Positions 54,109-63,283 are shown, counted from the first letter of the stretch. The stretch: DNA of 64,000 nucleotides from Enterococcus ureilyticus (GCF_001730315.1 NZ_MIKC01000002.1:62001-126000), one strand, 5' to 3'. A program made the numbers and translations. Notes: generated by a model not told the origin, from the letters alone.

Positions 54109-55140
54109 ATGTTAAGTACAGAAGATTTTGATTTTGATTTACCTGAAGAACTGATTGCGCAAACCCCTTTAAAAGATCGAACGAGTTCACGTCTTTTAGT
54201 CTTAAATCATGAGACAAAAGAAATTGAAGATAAACATTTTCATGACATCATTGATGAATTAAAGGCTGGAGATGCACTAGTCATGAATGATACAAGAGTA
54301 CTTCCAGCTCGATTGTACGGTGAAAAACCAGAAACGGGTGGTCATTTAGAAGTCCTTCTTTTGACTAACACTGTAGGGGATACGTGGGAAACATTGATCA
54401 AACCAGCCAAACGAGCAAAAGTTGGGACCAAAATCAGTTTTGGTGATGGTCGTTTAACAGCAACTGTCGTTGAAGAATTAGAACATGGCGGTCGGATCGT
54501 CACGTTTAATTATGAAGGAATTTTCTTAGAAATCTTGGAGTCACTGGGAGAAATGCCCTTGCCTCCGTATATCAAAGAACGGTTAGAAGATCCTGAACGA
54601 TATCAAACGGTGTATGCTAAAGAAAATGGCTCTGCAGCAGCTCCTACAGCGGGTTTACACTTTACGCAGGAATTACTTGCTAAAATCCAATCAAAAGGCG
54701 TGAAGCTCGTTTATTTGACCTTACACGTGGGATTAGGCACATTCCGCCCTGTAAGTGTGGAAAATATTGCAGAACATGAAATGCATAGTGAATTTTATCG
54801 TCTAACTGAAGCAGCAGCAGAACAACTGAATGAAGTTCGTAAAATGGGCGGTAGAATTGTTGCGGTTGGGACAACATCGATTCGAACATTAGAAACAATT
54901 GGAACAAAATTTGACGGACAAATCAAAGCTGATAGTGGTTGGACAGATATTTTTATCACACCCGGCTATGAATTTAAAATTGTTCAAGCCTTTTCGACTA
55001 ACTTTCATTTACCGAAGTCGACCTTAGTGATGCTTGTTAGTGCTTTTGCCGGCAAAGATCTGACCCTTACGGCTTACCAGCATGCAATCGATGAACGCTA
55101 TCGCTTCTTTAGCTTTGGCGATGCGATGTTCGTAAAATAA
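54109..55140 (+). CDS. queA: S-adenosylmethionine:tRNA ribosyltransferase-isomerase
   Basis: A 343-residue enzyme that adds the epoxycyclopentane precursor of queuosine to preQ1 in tRNA, in the cytoplasm. Family blocks: [57 protein letters not shown], and [10 protein letters not shown]. The ATG at 54109 matches the family start but lies 13 bases from GGAG; the GTG at 54100, five bases after it, is an alternative. No other queuosine genes are adjacent. Confidence 0.95.
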   Translation: MLSTEDFDFDLPEELIAQTPLKDRTSSRLLVLNHETKEIEDKHFHDIIDELKAGDALVMNDTRVLPARLYGEKPETGGHLEVLLLTNTVGDTWETLIKPAKRAKVGTKISFGDGRLTATVVEELEHGGRIVTFNYEGIFLEILESLGEMPLPPYIKERLEDPERYQTVYAKENGSAAAPTAGLHFTQELLAKIQSKGVKLVYLTLHVGLGTFRPVSVENIAEHEMHSEFYRLTEAAAEQLNEVRKMGGRIVAVGTTSIRTLETIGTKFDGQIKADSGWTDIFITPGYEFKIVQAFSTNFHLPKSTLVMLVSAFAGKDLTLTAYQHAIDERYRFFSFGDAMFVK

Positions 55141-55150
55141 TCTAAGCTAA

Positions 55151-55256
55151 AAAACTCATTCTCTTTTAACTGAACACCAGTGAAGAATAAATACGCTGCA
55201 AACGTGCAAAGGTATTTATTCCACATGTTCTAGCTAGAAACAGAATGAGTTTTTTT
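55151..55256 (+). terminator. Long nested terminator between queA and spx
   Basis: Outer arms AAAACTCATTCT (55151-55162) and AGAATGAGTTTT (55242-55253) with a T-run, enclosing a second stem near 55185-55223 (AATAAATAC / GTATTTATT). It is just past queA and before the end of the convergent spx gene, so it could serve both strands. Confidence 0.75.
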
Positions 55257-55282
55257 GATTTTTTACTTCGAGGTAGTAACAG

Positions 55283-55681
55283 TCATAAGCCGCTTAAAAG
55301 TAAAGTTTGTGATAATTCTCTTTTGCGAACAGCTCTAGGTAAGAAACAGCGAATTTCATCTTCATTAAAGCCGATTTGTAATCTTTTTTCATCGATCATG
55401 ATTGGACGACGTAATAGTCCAGGATTATCTTTTACCAACTCTAGTAATACATGTAAAGGAAGCTCATTAATATCTGTATCTAGTTTTTGGAAGACCTTGG
55501 ATCGGATGGAGATAATATCTTCCGTGCCTTCTTCGGTAAGGATCAATATATTTTTTAGTTCGTCTAATGTAATAGGAGTAGTGCCAAAATTCTTTTCCTC
55601 AAATGGAATATCATGGTCAATTAGCCATCTACGTGCTTTTCTACATGACGTACAACTATTGGTGGTATATAATTTTAACAT
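55283..55681 (-). CDS. Spx/MgsR-family transcriptional regulator
   Basis: A 132-residue ArsC-fold regulator of RNA polymerase. The redox switch is CTSC (residues 10-13: LYTTNSCTSCRKARRW), and LLRRPIMIDEKRLQIGFNEDE is the conserved Spx block that contacts the alpha subunit. It senses disulfide stress and activates thiol-homeostasis genes. Enterococci often have more than one Spx; this may be the main one or a paralogue. Upstream is a promoter TTGTGA, 17 bases, TATTAT (55730-55758, minus strand). Confidence 0.92.
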   Translation of the reverse strand: MLKLYTTNSCTSCRKARRWLIDHDIPFEEKNFGTTPITLDELKNILILTEEGTEDIISIRSKVFQKLDTDINELPLHVLLELVKDNPGLLRRPIMIDEKRLQIGFNEDEIRCFLPRAVRKRELSQTLLLSGL

Positions 55682-56069
55682 ATTTTTTCATATCCTTTCA
55701 AAAATATTGGTACATACCTCTTAATAACTATAATATACGAAAAGTAAAAAATTCACAAAACAAATGCTTACAAAATAGCTGTTTATTTCTATCAAAAGGC
55801 TGAAATAACTAAAAATTCACAATCTTTTGTTATTTTTGTTGAATAATTTTCAAGGTTGATCGTAATAGAGGGAAGCAGACATGTTATGTATAGTTTTGGT
55901 AAATTAGATAAGCTTTTCACTATTTTTTGATAACGCTTTCGGTAGGCGTGGGAATTTGTTTTTAGTGAGTAGTGTTAGAAGGTTCGGACAGATAGTCACA
56001 AAATAACCATAGTATTTTGGCTATTTATTTATTATTATAAAGAAGAACAGAGAAAATAAAGGAGAGGTA
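55682..56069. other. 388-bp stretch between spx and lanM
   Basis: It holds the spx promoter (minus strand, 55730-55758) and the lanM upstream region. An imperfect inverted repeat AAATAACCA (56001-56009) / TGGCTATTT (56018-56026), eight of nine pairs, lies about 50 bases before lanM, next to a TTATTATAAAG -10-like sequence; it is a candidate operator. No precursor peptide gene was found here. Confidence 0.5.
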
Positions 56070-58973
56070 ATGATGATTGAGGAGTTGACATATAGTTATG
56101 CTACAACAATGTCCGAAAGAATCCAAAGTTGGAAAGCGTTGGATTTAGGAGACGATGGACAAGAATACTTAGCGCAATGGCAAGCGCGTAAAAGTTTAAT
56201 GAAACTAGCTGACTATGATAAAATGCTTAAAAGCTATCACTTAGATGAACAAACGTATAGTGTTGGATTGCTCCCTTTCACTGAAAAGCGGGCACAGTCA
56301 TTACTTCCGACTGTCGAAAAAAGTGACTGGTTTCAATTACATAGACAGCTATTTAAGTCTGAGATTACGATAAAAGAAATGAGTTTATCCGCAGCATTAC
56401 GTTTTCATCTACATTATTATGAAGAACATATTAGATATCTGAGAGATAAATTTTCTTTGATTCAGTTATCAGAAAGAGTAATCAAAGAACTCATTGATCA
56501 ATTGTCAAAAGAACTTTTTTTCCTTGCACAAAAAACATTGGTTTGGGATATTCATCAAATGATTGAAGAATATCAATTACAAGCGGCAACAAAAGAGGAA
56601 GAATTTACTAAATATATCGAAGAATTCCTTGGTGATAAACAAAGAACCTATCTTTTTTATGGTGAATATCCAACTCTTGCTAGAATTCTTGCAGTTAGAT
56701 TGACCTTTGCTTGTGAAATGATTGAAGAATTCTTTGCTTCGCTAAATGATTCAACAGAACAATTGGCGGAAACCTTTGCTATTTCGACTCCGCTAATACT
56801 TACTCAAATAAAGCTAGGGCAAGGAGATAGTCATGATCGTGGGAAATCAGTAATCCAGTTTCAAGTGCAGGAGCAGTCGCTGATTTTCAAATTTAAAAAT
56901 TTGAAAATAGGCGAAGGGTTCAATGATCTACTAAAGTATCTAGAAGACTTAGATAAAACGTTATCGTTCTATAAAATCAAACGAATTATCGCATCAAACT
57001 TTACGATTGAAGAAAAAATTGCTTATCAAGAATGTCAAAATGAAAGGGATGTGGTGGACTTTTATCAAAGGTACGGACAACTGTTAGCTGTTGTCTATTG
57101 GTTAGGCGCAACTGACTTACATATGGAAAATTTGATTGCCAGCGGATCGTATCCTGTCTTGATCGATGTAGAAACACTAATTCGTCCTGAAATGTTTAAA
57201 CAAACACAAAAATTATCACGACAAACTAGAATAGAAAAACACTCTGTGATCGTTTCAGGATTATTGCCGCAAAAAAAACAATGGAAACGTGTACTAGAAA
57301 TGGATGCATTATCTGGGACAAAGCAAAAATTACCTGAAAAAGTTAGAAGACTGCGAAATACTCGTTCCAGTGATATCGCATTTCAACTAGAAGAAGGATA
57401 CATGGATGGGGCTCAAAATATTCCTTGTTTAGCAGGAAAAGAAGTTGATTATAAACATTATCGTGATGTGATCCAAACTGCGTTTCAAGCAACCAATCGC
57501 CTATTATTAAAAAATAAGGCAGCCTTTATTGCAAAAGTCAAAGCGTTATTTGCAAATCAGACGATTCGATTGATTTACAGAGATACACAAAATTATGGAG
57601 ATTTATTGAATTTTACATTGCATACTGAGAGTATGTCAAACTATATTGAACGAGAAAAGATTATTGAGAATTTATGGGCGAGTAAAATCATTCCGGAAGC
57701 CTTGATTCCTTTTGAAGTTCAAGCGATGTTGGATCATGATGTTCCTTTATTTACGGCCAATACCTCTTTAACGAATGTCTATACTAACAATCAAGAGTTG
57801 CCTAAATTATTAAGAAAGACACCGCTACAAGATACTATTGAACACATGGAACAGATAACAGAGAAAACAAGTAATTTTTCCTATCTATTACTAAAGGAAA
57901 GCTTAGGGACTTTAGAATATCAGGAACAACCAATAACAATATCCAAGAGAAATCACTCAATCAAACAGCCATTCCTACAAAAAGCCGCAGATATTGGGGA
58001 TACGATCATTGACCAACTGGTATTAGATCAAACAAATGGTGAAATTGACTGGATGTCGGTTTTGCCTGAATCTGATAAAGAGATAGGGATTGTATACCCT
58101 AGTACGAATCTTTACGAAGGAAGCGCAGGAATCTATCTATTTTTCATCTACCTGAATCATTTTGCTCCAAAGAGTAGCTACCAAAAAGTAATCGAATTAT
58201 TGGAAAAAGAGATTTTTCAAACATCGGTGGATAAAAATAGCTATGAGAGTGCTTTTTTTGACGAAGGAATGCGTTTAACAGTAGCTTTTTATGTGACAAA
58301 GTTACTTGATGATTCAAAACATCGGACCTATCTGGAAAAGAGTTTAAAAGCTTTAAAAACAGAGGACATACAAACAGAAAAACAATCAAATGAATGGCTG
58401 TATGGTAAAGCTAGCTTACTAGCTATTTTAGCAGCAGTTTATCAGGAGTTTCAAAGTGAAGAGGCCTATGAGCGGCTTTGGGACTACACACAAGTATTAA
58501 GCTGTCATGAAATGGCAGATAACAGCTTTGCTCATGGATATGCAGGTGTTTGTTATGGCCTAGTTAAAGCACATCACATCCTTCAAGAAACGTGGGTTGA
58601 AGAAAAACTTGGCTGGTATCAGGAACGATTTGAAGCAATGCTTGAAAGTGACGAAATCCAAAATGATTCTTGGTGTCGAGGGAGCGTAGGAATTAATGAG
58701 GTTTGCCAAGAGTTGGGCCTAGATTTTCCAGATAAAATGTCCAGAAGTGTAGAAAATAAAGAGCGGTTAGATGATTGCTTGTGTCATGGAAACTATGGAA
58801 GTGCAGACAATCGTTTGGATGATATTCAGTTATTATTAGGAGATGTTACCACACTAAAGTCTGATCCTGCGAACGTTCCTGTGAGCCTTTTTTGTGGTAT
58901 AGCAGGGGTGGGATATCAACTATTGAGAGCTTACGATCCAGTAAATGTTCTCTCCTTGTTATTTATTAAGTGA
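56070..58973 (+). CDS. lanM: Class II lanthipeptide synthetase LanM
   Basis: A 967-residue bifunctional enzyme that dehydrates Ser/Thr of a precursor and cyclises them with Cys. Dehydratase landmarks: GDSHDRGKSV (252-261), TDLHMENLIASGSYPVLIDVE (about 348-368, with Asp349, His351, Asn354, Asp366), and RLIYRDTQNYG (500-510). The C-terminal LanC domain (from about 650) has HGYAG, SWCRGSVG (Cys about 869) and CLCHGNYG (Cys905, His906), so the zinc site is complete. All parts expected for activity are present. The ATG at 56073 is as good as 56070 behind GGAGAGG. The next gene, 81 bases on, is a fitting precursor. Confidence 0.93.
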   Translation: MMIEELTYSYATTMSERIQSWKALDLGDDGQEYLAQWQARKSLMKLADYDKMLKSYHLDEQTYSVGLLPFTEKRAQSLLPTVEKSDWFQLHRQLFKSEITIKEMSLSAALRFHLHYYEEHIRYLRDKFSLIQLSERVIKELIDQLSKELFFLAQKTLVWDIHQMIEEYQLQAATKEEEFTKYIEEFLGDKQRTYLFYGEYPTLARILAVRLTFACEMIEEFFASLNDSTEQLAETFAISTPLILTQIKLGQGDSHDRGKSVIQFQVQEQSLIFKFKNLKIGEGFNDLLKYLEDLDKTLSFYKIKRIIASNFTIEEKIAYQECQNERDVVDFYQRYGQLLAVVYWLGATDLHMENLIASGSYPVLIDVETLIRPEMFKQTQKLSRQTRIEKHSVIVSGLLPQKKQWKRVLEMDALSGTKQKLPEKVRRLRNTRSSDIAFQLEEGYMDGAQNIPCLAGKEVDYKHYRDVIQTAFQATNRLLLKNKAAFIAKVKALFANQTIRLIYRDTQNYGDLLNFTLHTESMSNYIEREKIIENLWASKIIPEALIPFEVQAMLDHDVPLFTANTSLTNVYTNNQELPKLLRKTPLQDTIEHMEQITEKTSNFSYLLLKESLGTLEYQEQPITISKRNHSIKQPFLQKAADIGDTIIDQLVLDQTNGEIDWMSVLPESDKEIGIVYPSTNLYEGSAGIYLFFIYLNHFAPKSSYQKVIELLEKEIFQTSVDKNSYESAFFDEGMRLTVAFYVTKLLDDSKHRTYLEKSLKALKTEDIQTEKQSNEWLYGKASLLAILAAVYQEFQSEEAYERLWDYTQVLSCHEMADNSFAHGYAGVCYGLVKAHHILQETWVEEKLGWYQERFEAMLESDEIQNDSWCRGSVGINEVCQELGLDFPDKMSRSVENKERLDDCLCHGNYGSADNRLDDIQLLLGDVTTLKSDPANVPVSLFCGIAGVGYQLLRAYDPVNVLSLLFIK

Positions 58974-58992
58974 CACAAACTGAAAAAAGAAC

Positions 58993-59021
58993 TTTACTTA
59001 TCGGCGAGAACGCTTTATAAT
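58993..59021 (+). promoter_or_regulatory. Promoter of the lanthipeptide precursor gene
   Basis: TTTACT, a 17-base spacer and TATAAT, 33 bases before the precursor ATG. The precursor can thus be made at a higher level than its synthetase. Confidence 0.75.
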
Positions 59022-59054
59022 TTAGTTATTAACGCAAGGGGGAGAAATTATATC

Positions 59055-59222
59055 ATGAGAAAATTATCAATTGAAAAAATGGAAGCAGCAAAAGATTTGA
59101 AGAAAGTAGATGAAGTTGTAGGAGCTTCATTTGAAAGAAGTAAAAATGCCGAGGATACTGATCGTTCAGAAACGATTGTTGCGAATACTGTTAATGGTTG
59201 GACACGTCTTATTTGTTTCTAG
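59055..59222 (+). CDS. lanA: Class II lanthipeptide precursor (LanA)
   Basis: A 55-residue peptide starting MRKLSIEKMEAAKDLKKVDE, with GGGGGAG about ten bases before the ATG. The leader is charged and helical and ends EVVGA, which fits the GG/GA-type processing site of class II leaders (compare lacticin 481). A cut after VVGA gives a 31-residue core from SFERSKN to GWTRLICF. The core has three Ser, four Thr and one Cys (second-last residue), so only one thioether ring is possible, most simply Thr26-Cys30; other Ser/Thr could stay dehydrated or linear. It directly follows lanM and is ended by a strong terminator. I recognise no relative. Confidence 0.85.
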   Translation: MRKLSIEKMEAAKDLKKVDEVVGASFERSKNAEDTDRSETIVANTVNGWTRLICF

Positions 59223-59239
59223 TAGGAATGATAAAATAA

Positions 59240-59275
59240 AAAAAGAATGGGATAAGTTTTTATCCCATTCTTTTT
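59240..59275 (+). terminator. Terminator of the precursor gene, overlapping the next gene's end
   Basis: A 16-base-pair stem AAAAAGAATGGGATAA / TTATCCCATTCTTTTT with a GTTT loop. It ends the lan transcript and may serve the convergent gene at 59274 too. Confidence 0.9.
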
Positions 59276-59606
59276 AATTTAATTTTCTTAAAATTAGTAT
59301 ACTAATTACGTTAGATCCAGAGATAATTACTAACATAAAATTTAATAACCAAGAATATGCGTTCACACTGCTAGAAGCAACATCATAGAAAAAGTTACCT
59401 AAAATGAAAATTGTGATCATAGTAACGATAAATGAAATAAAACTTGCCGTTGAAATGATTTTCTTTCCTCGTTCATCTTTTCCTTCTTTGCTAAAGAAAA
59501 AGTAGACTGAGTAAATAATAAATATCAATGAAAGTCCAATAATTAAAAAGCTAGACCAATGATTTACAGGCAAGTCATCAAAAAAAGATTTAAGTGATTC
59601 AGTCAT
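59274..59606 (-). CDS. Small multi-span membrane protein beside the XRE regulator
   Basis: A 110-residue membrane protein with three or four segments (about 18-36, 52-72, 88-108) and the loop KEGKDERGKKIISTA, as in DUF2178-type proteins that are paired with small XRE regulators. It is directly downstream of that regulator (19-base gap), so the two are one unit. It could serve as immunity or sensing protein for the adjacent lanthipeptide, but nothing in its sequence proves this. Confidence 0.75.
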   Translation of the reverse strand: MTESLKSFFDDLPVNHWSSFLIIGLSLIFIIYSVYFFFSKEGKDERGKKIISTASFISFIVTMITIFILGNFFYDVASSSVNAYSWLLNFMLVIISGSNVISILILRKLN

Positions 59607-59625
59607 AATTTATCCTTTCCTTCCG

Positions 59626-59880
59626 TTAGTCGGTTTCTTCGTTCGTTTGCTCGTCTTCTGTTAATTTCTTGAACGTGAAGATCTGTTCAATAGGCACTTC
59701 GAAAACGTCTGCTATGTCGTGAGCCAGTAAAAGGGAAGGATTGTACCTATTTCTTTCTAACTGAATAATTGTTTGTCTAGATACTCCCACCTTGTCAGCA
59801 AGTTCCTGTTGGGTCATGCGTTTCATGGCTCTGTAGACGTGAATGGAACTCTCAAAAGATGAGTTCTTCTTTTTTGGCAA
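59626..59880 (-). CDS. XRE-family HTH regulator
   Basis: An 84-residue helix-turn-helix protein ([20 protein letters not shown], then [20 protein letters not shown]), with an acidic tail. The start is TTG at 59880: GGAGGGA lies six bases upstream, whereas the TTG at 59895 overlaps the ribosome site itself. These regulators, paired with DUF2178-like proteins, often repress their own operon. Confidence 0.87.
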   Translation of the reverse strand: MPKKKNSSFESSIHVYRAMKRMTQQELADKVGVSRQTIIQLERNRYNPSLLLAHDIADVFEVPIEQIFTFKKLTEDEQTNEETD

Positions 59881-59976
59881 TGCAAATCCCTCCAATGGTC
59901 TAATTTATGTAGTAAATAAAAAGCGCATAGTCAATATACCATATCTTACTTTCACTTACAAATATCTTGCAAAGAA

Positions 59977-60012
59977 AAAAGCCAAGCTTCTCGATTAGCT
60001 TGGCTTTTGTTT
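59977..60012 (+). terminator. Bidirectional hairpin upstream of the XRE regulator
   Basis: AAAAGCCAAGCT / AGCTTGGCTTTT around an eight-base loop, with A- and T-runs on each side. On the minus strand it would end whatever the orphan promoter at 60398 transcribes. Confidence 0.7.
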
Positions 60013-60350
60013 CTGGAAGGAATCAGCGTATTGAATCATAAATGTTTTACTTTTCGTTATACATGTAAAGTAATTAGTCGAATTTCTTGTTCATAAACCA
60101 AATGTTGTTTTCATTACATTTTCTACATTTCTTTTTTTAAATTTTTTTAATCAAACTATCTTTATATGTGTTTTTTTATTGTATTTGGCTTGTTTCTACA
60201 AATTTTTGCACATATTCACTATTTGTAAAGATGTCTTTATGATTTTTATACTTTACATATATTTTTGTTGAAAGGTGAATGGTGTTCTGTTAACAATTTT
60301 GTGTTTAATTTTGTCATGCTTCGAGAAATTCTTCAATACAACTGATGGTA

Positions 60351-60398
60351 CCTCCTTCCTTCTATAAACAGAATAGCATAATTAGTAAGCGTTTTCAA
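60351..60398 (-). promoter_or_regulatory. Orphan minus-strand promoter with a perfect cre site and ribosome site
   Basis: On the minus strand TTGAAA (60398-60393), a 17-base spacer and TATTCT (60375-60370) form a promoter. The sequence TGAAAACGCTTACT (60397-60384) matches the cre consensus TGWAARCGYTWNCW at every position. AAGGAGG (60357-60351) is a full Shine-Dalgarno site. Yet only a weak 27-codon TTG frame (from 60336) follows. This looks like a control region that has lost its gene, or that drives a small RNA or peptide. Confidence 0.65.
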
Positions 60399-60494
60399 AT
60401 AAAACGACTTTTGATTACAGAATAAAATTTTATTGGACGAATGATCTACTTTTAAAAAAAGTAAGCTAAAAAAATGAAAATTTAGCCATATTTA

Positions 60495-60540
60495 TTGAAG
60501 TTTGAAAAAAAAACATGGTATAGTGAGTATAGATACTATA
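60495..60540 (+). promoter_or_regulatory. Promoter and operator-like palindrome of the P-type ATPase gene
   Basis: TTGAAG (60495-60500), an 18-base spacer and TATAGT (60519-60524). Overlapping the start site is a palindrome AGTAT-AG-ATACT (60526-60537) within a larger TATAGT..ACTATA repeat, a likely binding site for a repressor. Confidence 0.6.
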
Positions 60541-60575
60541 TTAATAGAAGGAAAAAATAAGAATGGGGGGATAGG

Positions 60576-63212
60576 ATGGAAGCATACAAACAACCTATCG
60601 AAACAATTATCAAAGAAGTGAATACGAATAAAGAGCAAGGATTAACGGAACAAGAAGTCAAGAGACGGCTTGCTGAGCATGGTGCCAATAAGTTCCATGA
60701 AGCCAAGAAAGAGTCGATAGTAAAGAAATTTCTTCATAGTTTATCTGATTTTACAACAATCATTTTATTGGTTGCGGCAGCTATCTCATTTTACACAGCC
60801 ATTGCAACAGACCATGGGGATTATTTTGAAGGAATCTTGATTATCGCCATTGTGATCATCAATGCAGTATTAGCAATCGTTCAAGAGGGCAATGCTGAAA
60901 AATCGTTGGCCGCACTGCAGGATATGAACAAACAAAGTAGCTCTGTTTTACGTGACGGCAAAGTAGAAACGATCGATGCAGAGGATGTAGTCGTGGGTGA
61001 CATACTTGTATTAGAATCAGGCTCCATGATTACAGCAGATGCTCGTTTGATCCAGGCATCACAACTTAGAGTAGAAGAATCAGCACTTACTGGAGAAAGT
61101 GAACCTATTGAGAAAGATTCGGAATACATAGGGAAACAAGATGCACCGATCGGTGATCAAATAAATATGGTCTTTAAAGGCTGTACTGTGGCAAATGGTC
61201 GTGGGCGAGCAATCGTTACGTCTACAGGAATGCAAACAGAGATGGGAAAAATCGCAGGCTTATTGAACGACGATGTGACCCAACAGACACCTTTGCAAAA
61301 ACGTTTAAATCAATTAGGGAAGCGTATCAGTTTTATTGCTTTAGGAGCTGCGGCATTGGTATTTATCATAGGTGAACTACAAGGGGAACCTGTATTGGAA
61401 ATGTTTATGACAGCTGTGTCCTTAGCAGTTGCAGCAGTGCCTGAAACACTGATGGTGATCGTAACATTAACACTTGCATATGGTGTGCAGAAAATGGCGA
61501 AAAAACATGCCATTATTCGTCGTTTGCCAGCGGTTGAAACATTAGGTACAGCAAATGTGATCTGTTCTGATAAGACGGGTACGCTGACGCAAAATAAAAT
61601 GCGTGTAAGACGCGTTTGGTCACGCGGCGATGAAGTGACCGATACAGAAGATGCAATGACCGATGAAGCAATGGAAGTCTTGAAAATGGCCTCTTTGTGT
61701 ACTGATGTGATCGTAGATAAAGATGGAGACGATTTAGTCATTCAGGGAAATCCTACTGAGGCAGCGATTGTCCGTGCTGTTGAGGAAAACTATCATACAA
61801 AGGCTGAATTGGAAGAAAAATATCCAAGAATCGGTGAAATTCCTTTTGACTCAGAACGTAAGATGATGACGACAGTTCATAAGATGGGGAAAAAATACAT
61901 TTCTGTAACAAAAGGAGCCTTCGATGTCTTATTGACTCGCTTTCGTTTTGGAGATGTTGAACAGGCGGCTGTGGTCAATGACCGTTTTGGAAAACGTGCA
62001 TTACGCGTAATAGCAGTTGGTTATGCAATCTATGATGAGGAACCCACGGAGATCACTTCAGAGGCTTTAGAGAAGAATCTACGTCTATTAGGATTGATTG
62101 GTATGATCGATCCGCCAAGACCAGAGAGTAAAGGTGCTATTGCCAGAGCCAAAAAAGCTGGGATCAAAACAGTGATGATCACAGGAGATCATGTGGTGAC
62201 GGCTGGAGCAATTGCAAAAGAATTAGGCATTTTAACGGATAAAAGTGAAGCACTTACTGGCTCAGAACTGCAAAAAATGTCCGATGAAGAATTAGACTCT
62301 CGCGTGAAATCACTTTCTGTTTATGCTAGAGTAACGCCAGAAGATAAGATTCGCATCGTAAAATCTTGGCAGCGGACAGGTGCTGTTGTTGCAATGACAG
62401 GTGATGGTGTCAATGATGCACCAGCCTTAAAAGCGAGTGATGTCGGGTGTGCTATGGGAATCACAGGAACAGATGTAGCTCAAGGCGCAGCAGATATGAT
62501 TTTGACGGATGATAATTTTGCTACGATTGTAGATGCTGTTGCTCAAGGGCGAGCAGTTTATCGTAATATTCGTAAGGCGGTAAACTTTTTATTAAGTTGT
62601 AATATTTCGGAGATTTTTATTGTACTGATTGCGATGTTACTTGGCTGGGGAGCACCATTCACAGCTGTTCAATTATTATTTGTAAATGTCGTAGCAGATG
62701 GTCTTCCAGGCTTTGCTTTAGGGAAAGAACCTGTTGAAAAAGGGATCATGGATGAAGCACCGATTCCTAGAAATGAAGGGATTTTTGCACGTGGTTTGTG
62801 GCAAAAAATCGGAATCAATGCCTTTGTCTTTACAGTTATCACACTGTTTGGTTTTTATTTAGGAGCAAATGTTGATTCTGTTTCCTACTTCTTTGAAGCA
62901 AGTCATGAAATCGGACAAACAGTTGCCTTCTTGATTTTAGCTTATTCATCGATCCTACATGTTTTTAATGTAAGAAGTACAGAATCGATTTTTAGAGTCA
63001 AGTTATCAACAAACAAATCACTTTTCGAAATGGCCGTGTTAGCAGTGATTATCACAACGGTTATCGCATTGTTACCATTTACACAGGATTTGTTTGGGTT
63101 AGTTCCAATTGGGATCAACCATTGGTTGTTAGTAATGGGCTTATCGATCATTCCGATTTTTGTGAATGAAATGATTAAATTCCACTACTCAACTGAAGAC
63201 GACGAAGAATAA
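60576..63212 (+). CDS. Calcium-type P2A P-type ATPase
   Basis: An 878-residue ion pump with ten membrane segments. N-terminal cation-ATPase domain; actuator motif ALTGESEP; phosphorylation site CSDKTGTLTQNK; hinge MTGDGVNDAPALKASD. Ion-site features: VAAVPETLM in TM4 (PEGL in most calcium pumps), LLSCNISEIF in TM5/6 and NVVADGLPGFALG in TM6, which keep the N...E and N...D of PMCA/SERCA-like pumps. Likely exports Ca2+, with Mn2+ possible. It stands alone with its own promoter and terminator. The manganese riboswitch that follows is separated by that terminator. Confidence 0.88.
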   Translation: MEAYKQPIETIIKEVNTNKEQGLTEQEVKRRLAEHGANKFHEAKKESIVKKFLHSLSDFTTIILLVAAAISFYTAIATDHGDYFEGILIIAIVIINAVLAIVQEGNAEKSLAALQDMNKQSSSVLRDGKVETIDAEDVVVGDILVLESGSMITADARLIQASQLRVEESALTGESEPIEKDSEYIGKQDAPIGDQINMVFKGCTVANGRGRAIVTSTGMQTEMGKIAGLLNDDVTQQTPLQKRLNQLGKRISFIALGAAALVFIIGELQGEPVLEMFMTAVSLAVAAVPETLMVIVTLTLAYGVQKMAKKHAIIRRLPAVETLGTANVICSDKTGTLTQNKMRVRRVWSRGDEVTDTEDAMTDEAMEVLKMASLCTDVIVDKDGDDLVIQGNPTEAAIVRAVEENYHTKAELEEKYPRIGEIPFDSERKMMTTVHKMGKKYISVTKGAFDVLLTRFRFGDVEQAAVVNDRFGKRALRVIAVGYAIYDEEPTEITSEALEKNLRLLGLIGMIDPPRPESKGAIARAKKAGIKTVMITGDHVVTAGAIAKELGILTDKSEALTGSELQKMSDEELDSRVKSLSVYARVTPEDKIRIVKSWQRTGAVVAMTGDGVNDAPALKASDVGCAMGITGTDVAQGAADMILTDDNFATIVDAVAQGRAVYRNIRKAVNFLLSCNISEIFIVLIAMLLGWGAPFTAVQLLFVNVVADGLPGFALGKEPVEKGIMDEAPIPRNEGIFARGLWQKIGINAFVFTVITLFGFYLGANVDSVSYFFEASHEIGQTVAFLILAYSSILHVFNVRSTESIFRVKLSTNKSLFEMAVLAVIITTVIALLPFTQDLFGLVPIGINHWLLVMGLSIIPIFVNEMIKFHYSTEDDEE

Positions 63213-63225
63213 ATTAATTATTGAA

Positions 63226-63283
63226 GGAACACTTGAAGGTTGATTTTCTTAATGAAAATCAGCATTTCAAGTGTTCTTTTTAG
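63226..63283 (+). terminator. Terminator of the ATPase gene
   Basis: GGAACACTTGAA / TTCAAGTGTTCT outer stem with GATTTTC / GAAAATC inside, followed by TTTTTAG. Confidence 0.85.

Larger units (their letters stand above)
59881..60575. other. 695-bp AT-rich stretch between the XRE regulator and the ATPase gene
   Basis: A terminator-like hairpin lies at 59977-60012, an orphan minus-strand promoter with CcpA site and ribosome site at 60351-60398, and the ATPase promoter at 60495-60540. The remainder is over 70% A/T by eye, with long T-runs on the plus strand. No gene with a proper start was found behind the orphan ribosome site. Confidence 0.55.

Noticed and set aside
55891-55929. A 14-codon peptide upstream of lanM as a second precursor
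   Set aside because: Too short, no Cys, no leader-like sequence and no clear ribosome site spacing.
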